From positions 61,440-125,439 of the forward strand of contig CAJTFE010000012.1 in the NCBI GenBank assembly GCA_910575725.1: a stretch of DNA of 64,000 bases. The letters run 5' to 3'. Shown here one piece after another: positions 44,569 through 53,435 of this stretch. Numbering within the stretch: the stretch's first letter is position 1; the number at the start of each line of letters is the position of its first letter. The position numbers and the translations under genes were made by a program. Origin of the DNA: Clostridia bacterium (GTDB lineage Bacteria; Bacillota; Clostridia; Lachnospirales; Lachnospiraceae). Under the pieces are notes generated by a model. The model had not been told where the DNA came from and searched no databases. It saw nothing but the letters and a program-made list of their open reading frames with translations.

Positions 44569-46047
44569 CTATCCGATGGCCTTATCCATGATTTCCGTCG
44601 CATCTGCTTCCTCCGGATTGAATTCTCCGGTGATACGGCCGTCGCAGATAACCAGAACACGGTTGCTCATGTTCAAAACCTCAGGAAGCTCGGAGGAAAT
44701 CATAATAATGGCTCCGCCGTCCTCCACAATTTTATTCATCAGCACATAAATCTCATATTTGGCTCCCACGTCGATTCCTCTGGTAGGCTCATCCAGAATC
44801 AGAATCTTGGGATTGCGCTCCATCCACCGGCCGACGATACATTTCTGCTGGTTTCCGCCGGACAGCGTAACCACCTTTGTCTCTGCCGTGGGCGTCTTGA
44901 TCGCCAGGGCCTCTATCTGGCGCTTTCCGATATCCGTTTCCTTTGCGGAATCCACAACGCCGAAATGAGCCAGATCCTCCAGGGATGCCATCGTAATATT
45001 GCTCTCCACCGAGAAGGGCAGAATCAGGCCCTCCCGCTTCCGATCCTCGGGCACCAGGGCCATTCCCGCTTTCTTGGCGTCGTGGGGCGTCACAATCTTT
45101 ACCTTGTTTCCTTCCAGATAGATCTCATGCCCTTTGACCTTATCGGCGCCATAGAGGGCCCGGATAATCTCCGTACGCCCGGCTCCCACCAGGCCCACCA
45201 GACCCAGGATCTCACCCTTGTGCAAGGTAAAATTAATGTCATGGAGCTTGCGTGTATTGAGATTCCTCACCTCCAGAAGGGGCTCTCCCACAAAGTGCGC
45301 CCTGGGCGGATACTCATTCTCAATGGTCCGGCCTACCATCTTGGCAATCATATCGCTCCGGGTCAGTTCTTCCACCGGCTTCGTGTCAATGACGCAGCCG
45401 TCCCGCATGATGGTTACGATATTGCAGTACTCAAAAATCTCATCCAGCTTATGGCTGATGTAGATTACAGACACGCCGCTGTCCCGGAGCTGATTGATGA
45501 TCACTCCCAGCTTTTTCAGTTCCTCCGAGGTCAAGGAGCTGCTGGGCTCATCCATGATAATCAGCTTGGAGTCAAAAGAAAGGGCTTTGGCAATCTCCAC
45601 CATCTGCATCTCCGATGCGCTCAGATCCCCTACCAGGGAGGTTGTGCTGATGGTGCTTCCAATGCTGTCAAGAAGCTCTCTGGCCTTCCTATGGGTTCCG
45701 CCCATGCCCTTGTTCTCCATAAAACGGCCCAGGAAAATATTTTCTCCTACCGTCATGGTGTTTACCAGGTTAAACTCCTGATAGATAATACTAAGGCCCC
45801 GGCGCAGCGCCTGGATGGGAGTTGTCTTTTCAATGGTTTCTCCGTTGAATATGACAGTGCCTTCGTCCTTTTCGTATACACCGGATAATATTTTCATTAA
45901 AGTGGATTTGCCCGCCCCGTTTTCGCCGACAATTCCGTACACAACGCCTTTGGGGATGGACAAGGACACATGATCCAGGGCCTTTACTCCCGGAAAGTAT
46001 TTGCAGATGTCTTTCACCTCTAGGATGTAATCGGTCTTATTCTCCAA
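44569..46047 (-). CDS. Sugar ABC transporter ATPase with two nucleotide-binding domains
   Basis: 492-aa RbsA/MglA-type ATPase. Domain one has GENGAGKST, LSASEMQMVEIAKAL and LIIMDEPSSSLTSEE; domain two has the degenerate loop GLVGAGRTE, LSGGNQQKCIVGRW and ILILDEPTRGIDVGA. Start: a TTG at 46047 (ENKTDYILEV) with GGGAGG eight bases upstream; an ATG further up gives an unlikely leader. Complete at both ends, unlike the homologous gene at 61499. Confidence 0.93.
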   Translation of the reverse strand: MENKTDYILEVKDICKYFPGVKALDHVSLSIPKGVVYGIVGENGAGKSTLMKILSGVYEKDEGTVIFNGETIEKTTPIQALRRGLSIIYQEFNLVNTMTVGENIFLGRFMENKGMGGTHRKARELLDSIGSTISTTSLVGDLSASEMQMVEIAKALSFDSKLIIMDEPSSSLTSEELKKLGVIINQLRDSGVSVIYISHKLDEIFEYCNIVTIMRDGCVIDTKPVEELTRSDMIAKMVGRTIENEYPPRAHFVGEPLLEVRNLNTRKLHDINFTLHKGEILGLVGLVGAGRTEIIRALYGADKVKGHEIYLEGNKVKIVTPHDAKKAGMALVPEDRKREGLILPFSVESNITMASLEDLAHFGVVDSAKETDIGKRQIEALAIKTPTAETKVVTLSGGNQQKCIVGRWMERNPKILILDEPTRGIDVGAKYEIYVLMNKIVEDGGAIIMISSELPEVLNMSNRVLVICDGRITGEFNPEEADATEIMDKAIG

Positions 46048-46135
46048 CTTTACTGCCTCCCTTAATCTTTCATTGAAAAAGGCCGCCGCAAAGCGACAGC
46101 CCATTTAGCTCTGCCAATGTATGCTTTCTGGCTTT

Positions 46136-47182
46136 TTACCACTCCGGATAAGGCAGAGTTTCTACGTTATCCTTGGTTACGATATCTACCGGTGCATATA
46201 CAACGCCTTCATCCGGCAGTGTCTCGCCGTTCATAAGCTTCTGGATACACTCAAAGGAAGAGGTGGTCATGTTCTGGTAGCTCTGTCCGATGCAAAGCGC
46301 CTGTGTGCCGTCCTTTACCTGGTCATATCCGGCTCCGCAGCCGTCCACGCCGATTACGTACACATCGTTCATCTCAGCAGCCTTCAAAGCCTCGATAACG
46401 CCGGTTGCACCGTTGTCCCAGTGGCAGAATACAGCCTGGATGTCCTCGCCGTGCTTTACAATAAAGTCCTCCATAATTGCCATTGCGTCCTCGGTTGCCC
46501 ACGCTTCGCAGTCCTTGGTATCAAGAACCTCTACCTTGGCAGTGTCAATGGTGTCAAAGAAGCCGTCGTGACGAAGAATCTGTGCGCTGTGGCCGGACTG
46601 TCCGCCTACCTCTACTACCTTGCAGCCGTCCGGAAATGCTTCCATCAGAGCCTTCGCTGCTTCCTCGCCGCACATATAGTCATTGGTCGCACAAGCGAAA
46701 TCACGATACTCAGTGCTTGCAAAGCCTTCCGGCAGCTCGGAAGAGAAGATTCCTACAAATACGCCGGCCTCACGGGCTTCCTGAATGGCAGGAATCATAG
46801 CGCTGGGGTCCGTGGGGTTAATCATAATTCCCACATAGCCCTGGGACACGCAGGTTCCGATAGCAGCCACGCCATTCTGCGCATCGTAATCCTCGTCAAA
46901 TACCGTTACCTCAAATCCATAATCTGCCGCATACTGCTGAATCAGCTTCCATGCATATGCCTGAGATGGATTTGCAAGAGACTGGGTGATAAATGCAACC
47001 TTTGCCAGGCTGCCGTCGCCGGCCGGCTCAGCCGCAGGTGTTTCCTCCCCGGACGCTTCCGCTTCCGGCGCTTCCTCTGTCTGTACAGGCTCCGAAGCCG
47101 CAGGTTCCTCTGTCTTACCGCCGCATGCGGCCAGGCCCAGCACCATGACAGCCGCTAACAGCAATGCAATACGCTTTTTCAT
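46136..47182 (-). CDS. Sugar-binding lipoprotein of the ABC operon
   Basis: 348-aa periplasmic-binding-protein-type lipoprotein: lipobox LGLAACGGK, a Glu/Ala/Pro linker, then a type-I fold (KVAFITQSLANPSQAYAWKLIQQYAADYG, DPSAMIPAIQEAREAGV, DVYVIGVDGCGAGYDQV). AAGGAGGAAGA precedes the ATG. It is the first gene of the nine-gene operon and determines its substrate. Family members bind monosaccharides or polyols; the exact ligand cannot be read from the sequence. Confidence 0.9.
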   Translation of the reverse strand: MKKRIALLLAAVMVLGLAACGGKTEEPAASEPVQTEEAPEAEASGEETPAAEPAGDGSLAKVAFITQSLANPSQAYAWKLIQQYAADYGFEVTVFDEDYDAQNGVAAIGTCVSQGYVGIMINPTDPSAMIPAIQEAREAGVFVGIFSSELPEGFASTEYRDFACATNDYMCGEEAAKALMEAFPDGCKVVEVGGQSGHSAQILRHDGFFDTIDTAKVEVLDTKDCEAWATEDAMAIMEDFIVKHGEDIQAVFCHWDNGATGVIEALKAAEMNDVYVIGVDGCGAGYDQVKDGTQALCIGQSYQNMTTSSFECIQKLMNGETLPDEGVVYAPVDIVTKDNVETLPYPEW

Positions 47183-47298
47183 TGTTCTTCCTCCTTGGAT
47201 TTGTTATTTTTTATAACTAACAGGCTGCACCTGTCAATCATCTTTGTGATATCATCCAGAAAATATCTTTTCCGTCCCCTTTTTGTTTATTAATTATA

Positions 47299-47381
47299 GA
47301 CAAATATTTTTTGTCAAATAACCCATGATCCAACACAAAAAGTACACTATAATGAACAAAAGTTACGTACAGTGTACTTTT
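47299..47381. promoter_or_regulatory. Inverted repeats in the divergent control region
   Basis: AAAAGTACACT (47338-47348) pairs perfectly with AGTGTACTTTT (47371-47381). Nearer the operon, GACAAA (47299-47304) and TTTGTC (47310-47315) form a second repeat, next to TTGACA and TATAAT-like hexamers on the minus strand. They are probable operator or promoter elements for the nine-gene operon; the factor could be one of the two flanking AraC proteins. No other gene lies in 47183-47561. Confidence 0.5.
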
Positions 47382-47561
47382 ATATTTGTTTCGAAACTAT
47401 TTATCTTGTTTTAGCCATTCATTTTCTGCATTTAAAAAGAATGCTGCATTCTTATTTGACAATTCCATTTTCTCCTTTTACAATAAGACAAAGGGCAATT
47501 TTACGGAGTTTTCCAAGGTATACCGGAAACGATTGCAGAATCAATGATGGAGGAACATACA

Positions 47562-48059
47562 ATGAGTAATTTTTATTATCAGGAAAGCTGGCTGGATATT
47601 TTGAAGGAGCAGGAGGAGCTTCTGCGCTACGATACCTTTACCAGGAGCATGGCCCTGGAACTGGGCCTTAACATCCTCAAGCTGGCAGAAAGCACCTATC
47701 AGAAGCCTCTGGCTGTCCAGATTGTAGAGGACGGTACTATAATCTTCGCTCATAAGATGGCAGGCACCTCCTCAGAAAACGACTGGTGGATGAACCGCAA
47801 GCTGGCCGTATCACGCATAACAGGAAAAAGCTCCCTTTTTTCCTGTGTGGAGACGGAAATGGGCAATCCTGCGCCCCAATGGCAGGAGCGTCCGGATAAC
47901 TATGCTGTCTGCGGCGGATGTATCCCTGTATTTCCCACTGACGGAAGCACGCCGTGGGCTTATGTGCTGGTGTCCGGGATGAAGCATTTTGAGGATCACC
48001 AGGTAATCGCCGATGCCATGGCTCTGCAGCTGGATAAAAAAATAAGGCGGGTTTCTTAA
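47562..48059 (+). CDS. UPF0303 / haem-degrading-domain family protein
   Basis: 165-aa protein resembling the UPF0303 (GlcG/HbpS-like) family: ILKEQEELLRYDTF, ALELGLNILKLAE, PLAVQIVEDGTIIFAH, AGTSSENDWWMNRK, GGCIPVF and VSGMKHFEDHQ. Function in bacteria is unsettled; members often lie beside sugar or polyol catabolic genes. The ATG at 47562 has GGAGG eight bases upstream; the in-frame ATG before it overlaps that site. It is divergent from the nine-gene operon and may share its control region. Confidence 0.8.
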   Translation: MSNFYYQESWLDILKEQEELLRYDTFTRSMALELGLNILKLAESTYQKPLAVQIVEDGTIIFAHKMAGTSSENDWWMNRKLAVSRITGKSSLFSCVETEMGNPAPQWQERPDNYAVCGGCIPVFPTDGSTPWAYVLVSGMKHFEDHQVIADAMALQLDKKIRRVS

Positions 48060-48070
48060 ACCCGCCTTAT
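48042..48070. terminator. Bidirectional terminator
   Basis: ATAAGGCGGGTTT is perfectly complementary to AAACCCGCCTTAT over a three-base loop, and the UPF0303 stop codon lies in the loop. It separates this gene from the convergent AraC gene. Confidence 0.85.
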
Positions 48071-48094
48071 CTTCAAGCTTACCATATGATTCTA

Positions 48095-48883
48095 TTATCC
48101 GGAGGTCTTAAACTGCCGGCGGAAACCGGCCGGAGATTCTCCGGTAATCTCCTTAAATACACGGTGAAAATACTTTGGTGAATCAAAACCTACCTGGTAA
48201 GCAATCTCATCTATACTGAGACAGGACATCATCAGAAACTGTCTGGATCGCTCGATCCGGAACCGGTTGATGTAGGATATCACCGACAGCCCGGTCCGTT
48301 CCTTAAACTTACGCGAAAGATAAGATTTGCTGATGTGCTCAAGCTCTGCCAGCTCATCCAGGGAAATCCTTTCCGCATAGTGGTTCTTGATGTATTCTAT
48401 CACACAGTCCAGCATCCTGCTGCCTTCCACCGCTTCCTTTGCCTCTCTTAAAACCATAAGCATCAGCACCTTCATGGCATGCTCCAGAAGGAGTTCATCC
48501 CGTTTATCACGCTTTCCCTCCTGGTACACAAGACGGAACGCATTGCCCAGAATGCCGTCTCTCTCGTGAAGCCGTATCGGCTCTTCAATCACAAGCTCCG
48601 GCATATCGATCCAGAGACAGATGATCTCCCTTGGACGCTCCGGAAGCCGCTTGTCCAGATGCTCCTGGCAGGCCGGATAGACCGTGGTATCATACAGAGA
48701 AAAGTTCAGCTTCGTTCCCGATACATCCGCATTTCCCTTTCCTTCCACGTAATAGATCAGTTCATGGTAGGGATGGGAGTGAAGCTCAAAATTCCACATA
48801 CTGCTGTTCTCGTCAAACCATTCACAAAACCGCAGCCTGGGGTTACTGTTCCGGATTACTTCATAAGCTTTTTCCAGTTCCAT
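48095..48883 (-). CDS. AraC-family regulator with cupin sensor domain
   Basis: 262-aa regulator, closely similar to that at 34436: cupin part WNFELHSHPYHELIYYVEGKG, then ISLDELAELEHISKSYLSRKFKERTG and IDEIAYQVGFDSPKYFHRVFK. It lies beyond the promoter end of the nine-gene operon. It may control that operon or the glycogen genes upstream of it. Its N-terminal cupin suggests direct binding of a sugar ligand. Confidence 0.88.
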   Translation of the reverse strand: MELEKAYEVIRNSNPRLRFCEWFDENSSMWNFELHSHPYHELIYYVEGKGNADVSGTKLNFSLYDTTVYPACQEHLDKRLPERPREIICLWIDMPELVIEEPIRLHERDGILGNAFRLVYQEGKRDKRDELLLEHAMKVLMLMVLREAKEAVEGSRMLDCVIEYIKNHYAERISLDELAELEHISKSYLSRKFKERTGLSVISYINRFRIERSRQFLMMSCLSIDEIAYQVGFDSPKYFHRVFKEITGESPAGFRRQFKTSG

Positions 48884-48930
48884 CCTGTCACATCCTGTCC
48901 GATGATGTACTCAAATAACTACAACCTGTA

Positions 48931-50889
48931 CTAAAACTCAAACACAGCCACTCCATAAGGCGGCAGTGAATACGCAAAGGAATAGGGCAGACCGTCGCAC
49001 TCACTCTTCTCTGCCTTATACACAAGGGGCCGCTCCTGTCCGCTTCCGCCGAATTCTGCCGCGTCGCTGTTAAGCACCAGCTTATACTGCTTTCTTCTCG
49101 GCACGCCCACCCGGTAGTCTTCACGCTCCATAGGCGTAAAATTGCAGACAAAGAGCAGATTCTTCGTACCCTTTTTGCTGAAGCGCATAAAGGAGAAAAT
49201 GCTGCGGAAATTGTCATTGGCATTGACCCATTTAAAGCCGGCCGGAACTGTATCCTGCTCATAAAGAGCCGGTGTCTTCCTGTACAAATGAAGCAGCGCC
49301 TTCACATAGCTCTGCAGCTGCTGATGCTTCTCCTCTCCCAGCAGATACCAGTCAAGCTCCCTGGCTTCGCTCCACTCCTGGAACTGGGCGAAATCCTGTC
49401 CCATAAAGAGCAGCTTCTTACCCGGATGGCCTATCATAAAGGAGTATCCCACCTTCAGATTGGCAAACTTATCGTCATAGAGGCCCGGCATCTTATTGAT
49501 CATGGAGCACTTCAGATGCACCACCTCATCGTGGGACAGCACCAGAATATAGTTCTCACTGTAAGCATAGGTCATGGCAAAGGTCATCAGATTGTGCGCA
49601 CCATTGCGGAAATAGGGATCCAGCTTCATATACTCCAGGAAGTCATTCATCCAGCCCATATTCCACTTGAAGGAAAAGCCCAGCCCGTCATTTTCTGCAA
49701 TATCCGTCACCTTGGGCCATGCGGTGGACTCCTCCGCAATCATCATCACGCCCGGATTCCTTCCCAGCAGGCAGGAATTGAGATGCTTAAAGAATTCAAT
49801 GGCCTCCAGATTCTTGTTGCCGCCGTACTTGTTGGCTGCCCACTGGCCGTCCTGCTTGCCGTAATCCAGATACAGCATGGAAGCCACCGCATCCACGCGA
49901 AGGCCGTCCACATGGTACTGCTCTACCCAGAAAAGAGCATTGGCAATCAGAAAGTTCTTTACTTCGTTCATCTCATAGTTAAAGATCTTGGTGCCCCAGT
50001 CCGGATGCTCGCCCTTTCTTGGATCCGGATATTCATAGAGGGCCTGGCCGTCAAAATCCGCAAGGCCGTGGGCATCTCTTGGAAAATGAGCGGGAACCCA
50101 GTCCAGGATAACACCGATTTTGTTCTTATGAAGGTAATTGATTAGGTACATAAAATCCTCGGGACTTCCGTACCGGGAGGTGGGTGCGTAGTAGCCTGTC
50201 ACCTGATAGCCCCAGGAGCCGTCAAAAGGATGCTCTGCAATGCCCATTAGCTCCACATGGGTGTAGCCCATCTCCTTCACATAGTCTGTGAGACTGTGGG
50301 CCAGATCCCGATAGCTGTAAAAGCCGTCCTCATCGGGACCGTGGGGATGCTTCTTCCAGGAACCCGGATGCACCTCATAGATGGACATGGGCTCCTCCTT
50401 TGTATTCCGCACCTTCCGCTTCTCCATCCAGGCGCTGTCGCTCCAGCGAAAGCCGCTGATATCGGCAATCCTTGATGCGGTTCCGGGACGCTGCTCTGCC
50501 TCCAGGGCATAGGGGTCGGCCTTGTAGAGCAGACGGTGATCCTCTGTCTCAATAAGGAACTTGTAGAGGGTTCCTGTCTCCACGCCGGGAACAAACAATT
50601 CATAGATCCCCAGAGGCTCCAGACGCTTCATCTCATGGCTTTCCTGATCCCATCCGTTAAACTCCCCAATCACATGAACCCTGTGGGCATGGGGGGCCCA
50701 TACGGCAAAGTGGACGCCCTTCTTTCCCTCATGCTTCACGGTGTGGGCTCCCAGCTTCCGGAAAATGTCATAGTGATTTCCCTGTCCGAACAGATATTGA
50801 TCCATATCTGTCACAAAGCAGGAAGGCATCTCCGGCTTCTGCTTTCTTCTCGGCTGTGCTTTCTTTTTCTGTTTCTTTGTCTCTCCCAT
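48931..50889 (-). CDS. glgB: 1,4-alpha-glucan branching enzyme GlgB
   Basis: 652-aa enzyme that makes alpha-1,6 branches in glycogen. A basic N-terminus precedes a CBM48 domain (GVHFAVWAPHAHRVHVIGEFNGW) and the GH13 barrel with its catalytic Asp (GLRVDAVASMLYLDY), Glu (MIAEESTAWP) and transition-state Asp (LSHDEVVH). The ATG at 50889 has AGGAG eight bases upstream; the GTG at 50898 is too close to it. It follows an amylase-family gene by five bases. No glgA, glgC or glgP is in this window. Confidence 0.93.
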   Translation of the reverse strand: MGETKKQKKKAQPRRKQKPEMPSCFVTDMDQYLFGQGNHYDIFRKLGAHTVKHEGKKGVHFAVWAPHAHRVHVIGEFNGWDQESHEMKRLEPLGIYELFVPGVETGTLYKFLIETEDHRLLYKADPYALEAEQRPGTASRIADISGFRWSDSAWMEKRKVRNTKEEPMSIYEVHPGSWKKHPHGPDEDGFYSYRDLAHSLTDYVKEMGYTHVELMGIAEHPFDGSWGYQVTGYYAPTSRYGSPEDFMYLINYLHKNKIGVILDWVPAHFPRDAHGLADFDGQALYEYPDPRKGEHPDWGTKIFNYEMNEVKNFLIANALFWVEQYHVDGLRVDAVASMLYLDYGKQDGQWAANKYGGNKNLEAIEFFKHLNSCLLGRNPGVMMIAEESTAWPKVTDIAENDGLGFSFKWNMGWMNDFLEYMKLDPYFRNGAHNLMTFAMTYAYSENYILVLSHDEVVHLKCSMINKMPGLYDDKFANLKVGYSFMIGHPGKKLLFMGQDFAQFQEWSEARELDWYLLGEEKHQQLQSYVKALLHLYRKTPALYEQDTVPAGFKWVNANDNFRSIFSFMRFSKKGTKNLLFVCNFTPMEREDYRVGVPRRKQYKLVLNSDAAEFGGSGQERPLVYKAEKSECDGLPYSFAYSLPPYGVAVFEF

Positions 50890-50894
50890 AATGC

Positions 50895-52253
50895 TCACTC
50901 CTGTATAATTTTAAATACCGCGCTTCCGCCTGCGGATATTTCCAACTGAATTTTTCCGTTCTCTACGGGAAAGGTCTTGCCCGTCAGAACCTCAAGAGCG
51001 CTGCTTCCCGCCACCGGACAGGGTATCTCCATCCGCGCCGGAGCCTCATCGTTATTCACTGCAGTAACAACGGCTTCCCCGCCCAGGATCCGGGCAAAAG
51101 CATACTGGCGGTTGGTCAGACAAAGCTCCCGATACACCCCGTCTACCAGGGCCGGCGCTTCCTTTCGAAGTTTCGAGAGCTTTATTAAAAGCTCCTTTAA
51201 CTGGGGATGAGGCGGCTGCGCCTCCATCTTCTCAAGATCCAGGCAGGGCCGCAGAAAATCGTCGTTGGCGCCTTCCTTCCTGCCTTCCACGCCCCACTCG
51301 CCTCCGTAATAGATGGAGGGAATGCCGGGAAGGGTGTAAAGAAGGGTATATACCGGCGCCAGATGGGCCTTCTCCTTCAGCTTATTTACCAGCCGATCCA
51401 CATCATGGTTTTCCACGAAGGAATACAGCCTGCATCCCCGGTAAATGCCGCCGTTGGCGTCAAACTGGCGGCGGATGGTGTGGGCAATCTCAAAGTAATT
51501 GTGATCGTTGTGGCCGGAGTAGAGACCCTTGTGAAGCTCATAGTTCGTTACAGAGTGAAGCATATCCTCCCCGGTCCACCGGGCATAATCTCCGTGGATC
51601 ACCTCGCCCATGAGCCAGAAGTCCTCTTTTTTCTCCTCCGTCACCCTGCGCAGCTCCTTCATAAAGTTGAATTCCAGGCAGTCCGCACAGTCCAGGCGGA
51701 TGCCGTCAATGTCAAATTCATCAATCCAGAACCGCACCACATCAAAGAGATACCCTCGCACGCCCTCGTCGTACAGATTCAGATTGGCCAGCTCAAAGCA
51801 GTTTCTCCAGGCTTTATAGTAAAAACCGTCATTATAATGGGTATTCCCCTCAAAGCTTACATCCTGATACCACCAGCGGTACTGGGACTGCTCTCTTTTT
51901 TCTTTCAGATCCTGAAATGCGAAAAATTCCCGTCCCGTGTGGTTAAATACACCGTCCACCACCACACGGATTCCGCTCTCGTGGCAGAGCGTTACAAAGT
52001 TCTTGAAGTCTTCGTTATCTCCGAGACGGCGGTCTACCAGCTTGTAGTCCCTGGTATCATAGCCATGGCTTGTAGATTCAAACAAGGGACCGATATAGAC
52101 TGCAGTGACCCCATATTCCTTCATATGGGCAATCCAGGGTTCTAAGTTTTGCAAACGGTGAACCGTCTCTTCTTCTGTGTTGTATTTAGGCGCCCCCGTA
52201 AGACCTAAGGGGTAGATATGGTAAAAAACCGCCTCCTCGTACCATTTTGACAT
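50895..52253 (-). CDS. GH13 alpha-amylase-family enzyme
   Basis: 452-aa cytoplasmic glucan hydrolase or transferase; no signal peptide. Catalytic residues: Asp in IDGIRLDCADCL, Glu in LMGEVIHGDY and Asp in FVENHDVDR; VVDGVFNHTGREF is conserved region I. A short N-terminus (MSKWYEEAVFYHIYPLGL) resembles cyclomaltodextrinase/neopullulanase-like or amylosucrase-like small GH13 members. It forms a two-gene operon with glgB, so turnover of maltodextrin or glycogen is likely. Confidence 0.88.
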   Translation of the reverse strand: MSKWYEEAVFYHIYPLGLTGAPKYNTEEETVHRLQNLEPWIAHMKEYGVTAVYIGPLFESTSHGYDTRDYKLVDRRLGDNEDFKNFVTLCHESGIRVVVDGVFNHTGREFFAFQDLKEKREQSQYRWWYQDVSFEGNTHYNDGFYYKAWRNCFELANLNLYDEGVRGYLFDVVRFWIDEFDIDGIRLDCADCLEFNFMKELRRVTEEKKEDFWLMGEVIHGDYARWTGEDMLHSVTNYELHKGLYSGHNDHNYFEIAHTIRRQFDANGGIYRGCRLYSFVENHDVDRLVNKLKEKAHLAPVYTLLYTLPGIPSIYYGGEWGVEGRKEGANDDFLRPCLDLEKMEAQPPHPQLKELLIKLSKLRKEAPALVDGVYRELCLTNRQYAFARILGGEAVVTAVNNDEAPARMEIPCPVAGSSALEVLTGKTFPVENGKIQLEISAGGSAVFKIIQE

Positions 52254-52360
52254 GGTATCGTCCTCCTTTTTTCTAAGAGCCGTTCTCCTCAGAAACTATC
52301 ACCAAAATTGAGGATCTCGCTCTAAGCATACTATAGAAACATTTTATACTTTTCGTTATA

Positions 52361-52412
52361 TTGTGTCAAGTTCCTGTTTTCGTTTGACTTTTTTTTGTGC
52401 ACCTTTTATAAT
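52361..52412 (+). promoter_or_regulatory. fruK-like promoter with overlapping TTTCGTTTG motif
   Basis: TTGACT (52384-52389), 17 bases, TATAAT (52407-52412). TTTCGTTTGA (52378-52387) overlaps the -35, and TTTCGTTATA (52361-52370) is a second copy 17 bp upstream. A DeoR-type repressor at this place would block polymerase binding. Confidence 0.75.
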
Positions 52413-52443
52413 CAAATCAGACTTATAAAACTGGAGGTTTCTT

Positions 52444-53376
52444 ATGATTTTGACGCTTACTCTCAATCCTTGTATTGATAAAACTATTTATCTGGACCAG
52501 CTGGAGGTCGGCTCCTACAACCGCGTGAAAAGTACCCGAGAGGATCTGGCCGGAAAAGGGCTGAATGTCAGCATTGTTCTGAATAATCTGGGCGAGGAGA
52601 CTCTCTGCAAAGGATTCAATTTTAAGAACAACGGACGGCTTCTTGAGGAGCTTCTTGACCGCCATGGGGTTGCCCGGAATTTTATTATGGAGAATGGGGC
52701 AATCCGGACGAATATCAAGCTTTTTGATCAGTCCTGCCAGGTGATGACCGAGGTCAACGAGGCCGGCCCCCTTGTCTCCTCCTCCTGCGTGGAGGAGCTT
52801 CTTAAAGATATGGAAGCATCCCTTGAGCAGGCGGATATCCTGGTTATGAGCGGCAGCATCCCTCCCGGAGTTCCCACGGATATCTATCAAAGGCTTATCC
52901 GCATGGCAGATGAAAAACAGGTAAAAACCGTACTGGATGCCGCAGGAGAACCTCTGCTTCTGGGGCTTAAGGAAAAGCCTTTTCTCATCAAGCCCAACAC
53001 CCTGGAATTTGAGCAGGCCTTCCAAAAGGAGATCGAAAGCGGTATGGATACCCTTGAGATTGCCCGCCAGGTGGTGGACAGCGGCATTCCGTATCTCTGT
53101 CTTTCTATGGGCTCCGACGGCGCTATGCTCATAGATTGCGAGCATGCTTACCGGGCAAAGCCCCTTCCGCTCAAGCCCCTTGGGCTTACCGGAGCAGGCG
53201 ATTCCATGGTGGCTGGTATGTGCTGCGCCATCCGCAGGAATCTGAGCACCCCCGATATGCTCCGTTATGCCATGGCCGCCGCCGGAGGCTCCATCCGCCA
53301 GGAGGGAACCATCCTTGCCGGAAAATCCGATGTGGAAGAGCTGCTTCCTTTGGTAGAAGTGGAAACTGTCTTGTAA
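52444..53376 (+). CDS. 1-phosphofructokinase-like PfkB kinase
   Basis: 310-aa kinase of the FruK/LacC branch of PfkB: TLTLNPCIDKTIYLDQL, substrate motif GKGLNVSIVLNNLG, and the catalytic GAGDSMVAGM. It probably phosphorylates fructose-1-phosphate or tagatose-6-phosphate. The usual fructose PTS gene is not adjacent, so the substrate is less certain. CTGGAGG precedes the ATG. Monocistronic, with a strong terminator. Confidence 0.85.
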   Translation: MILTLTLNPCIDKTIYLDQLEVGSYNRVKSTREDLAGKGLNVSIVLNNLGEETLCKGFNFKNNGRLLEELLDRHGVARNFIMENGAIRTNIKLFDQSCQVMTEVNEAGPLVSSSCVEELLKDMEASLEQADILVMSGSIPPGVPTDIYQRLIRMADEKQVKTVLDAAGEPLLLGLKEKPFLIKPNTLEFEQAFQKEIESGMDTLEIARQVVDSGIPYLCLSMGSDGAMLIDCEHAYRAKPLPLKPLGLTGAGDSMVAGMCCAIRRNLSTPDMLRYAMAAAGGSIRQEGTILAGKSDVEELLPLVEVETVL

Positions 53377-53385
53377 GAACAAACC

Positions 53386-53421
53386 GAGGCTGCGGAGAAA
53401 TATGCATTTCTCCACAGCCTC
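53386..53421. terminator. Terminator between convergent genes
   Basis: GAGGCTG and GGAGAAA pair with TTTCTCC and CAGCCTC, with one internal mismatch, followed on plus by TTCTTT. It serves the PfkB kinase gene and probably the AAA+ gene on the other strand. Confidence 0.8.
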
Positions 53422-53435
53422 TTCTTTCTATACTG

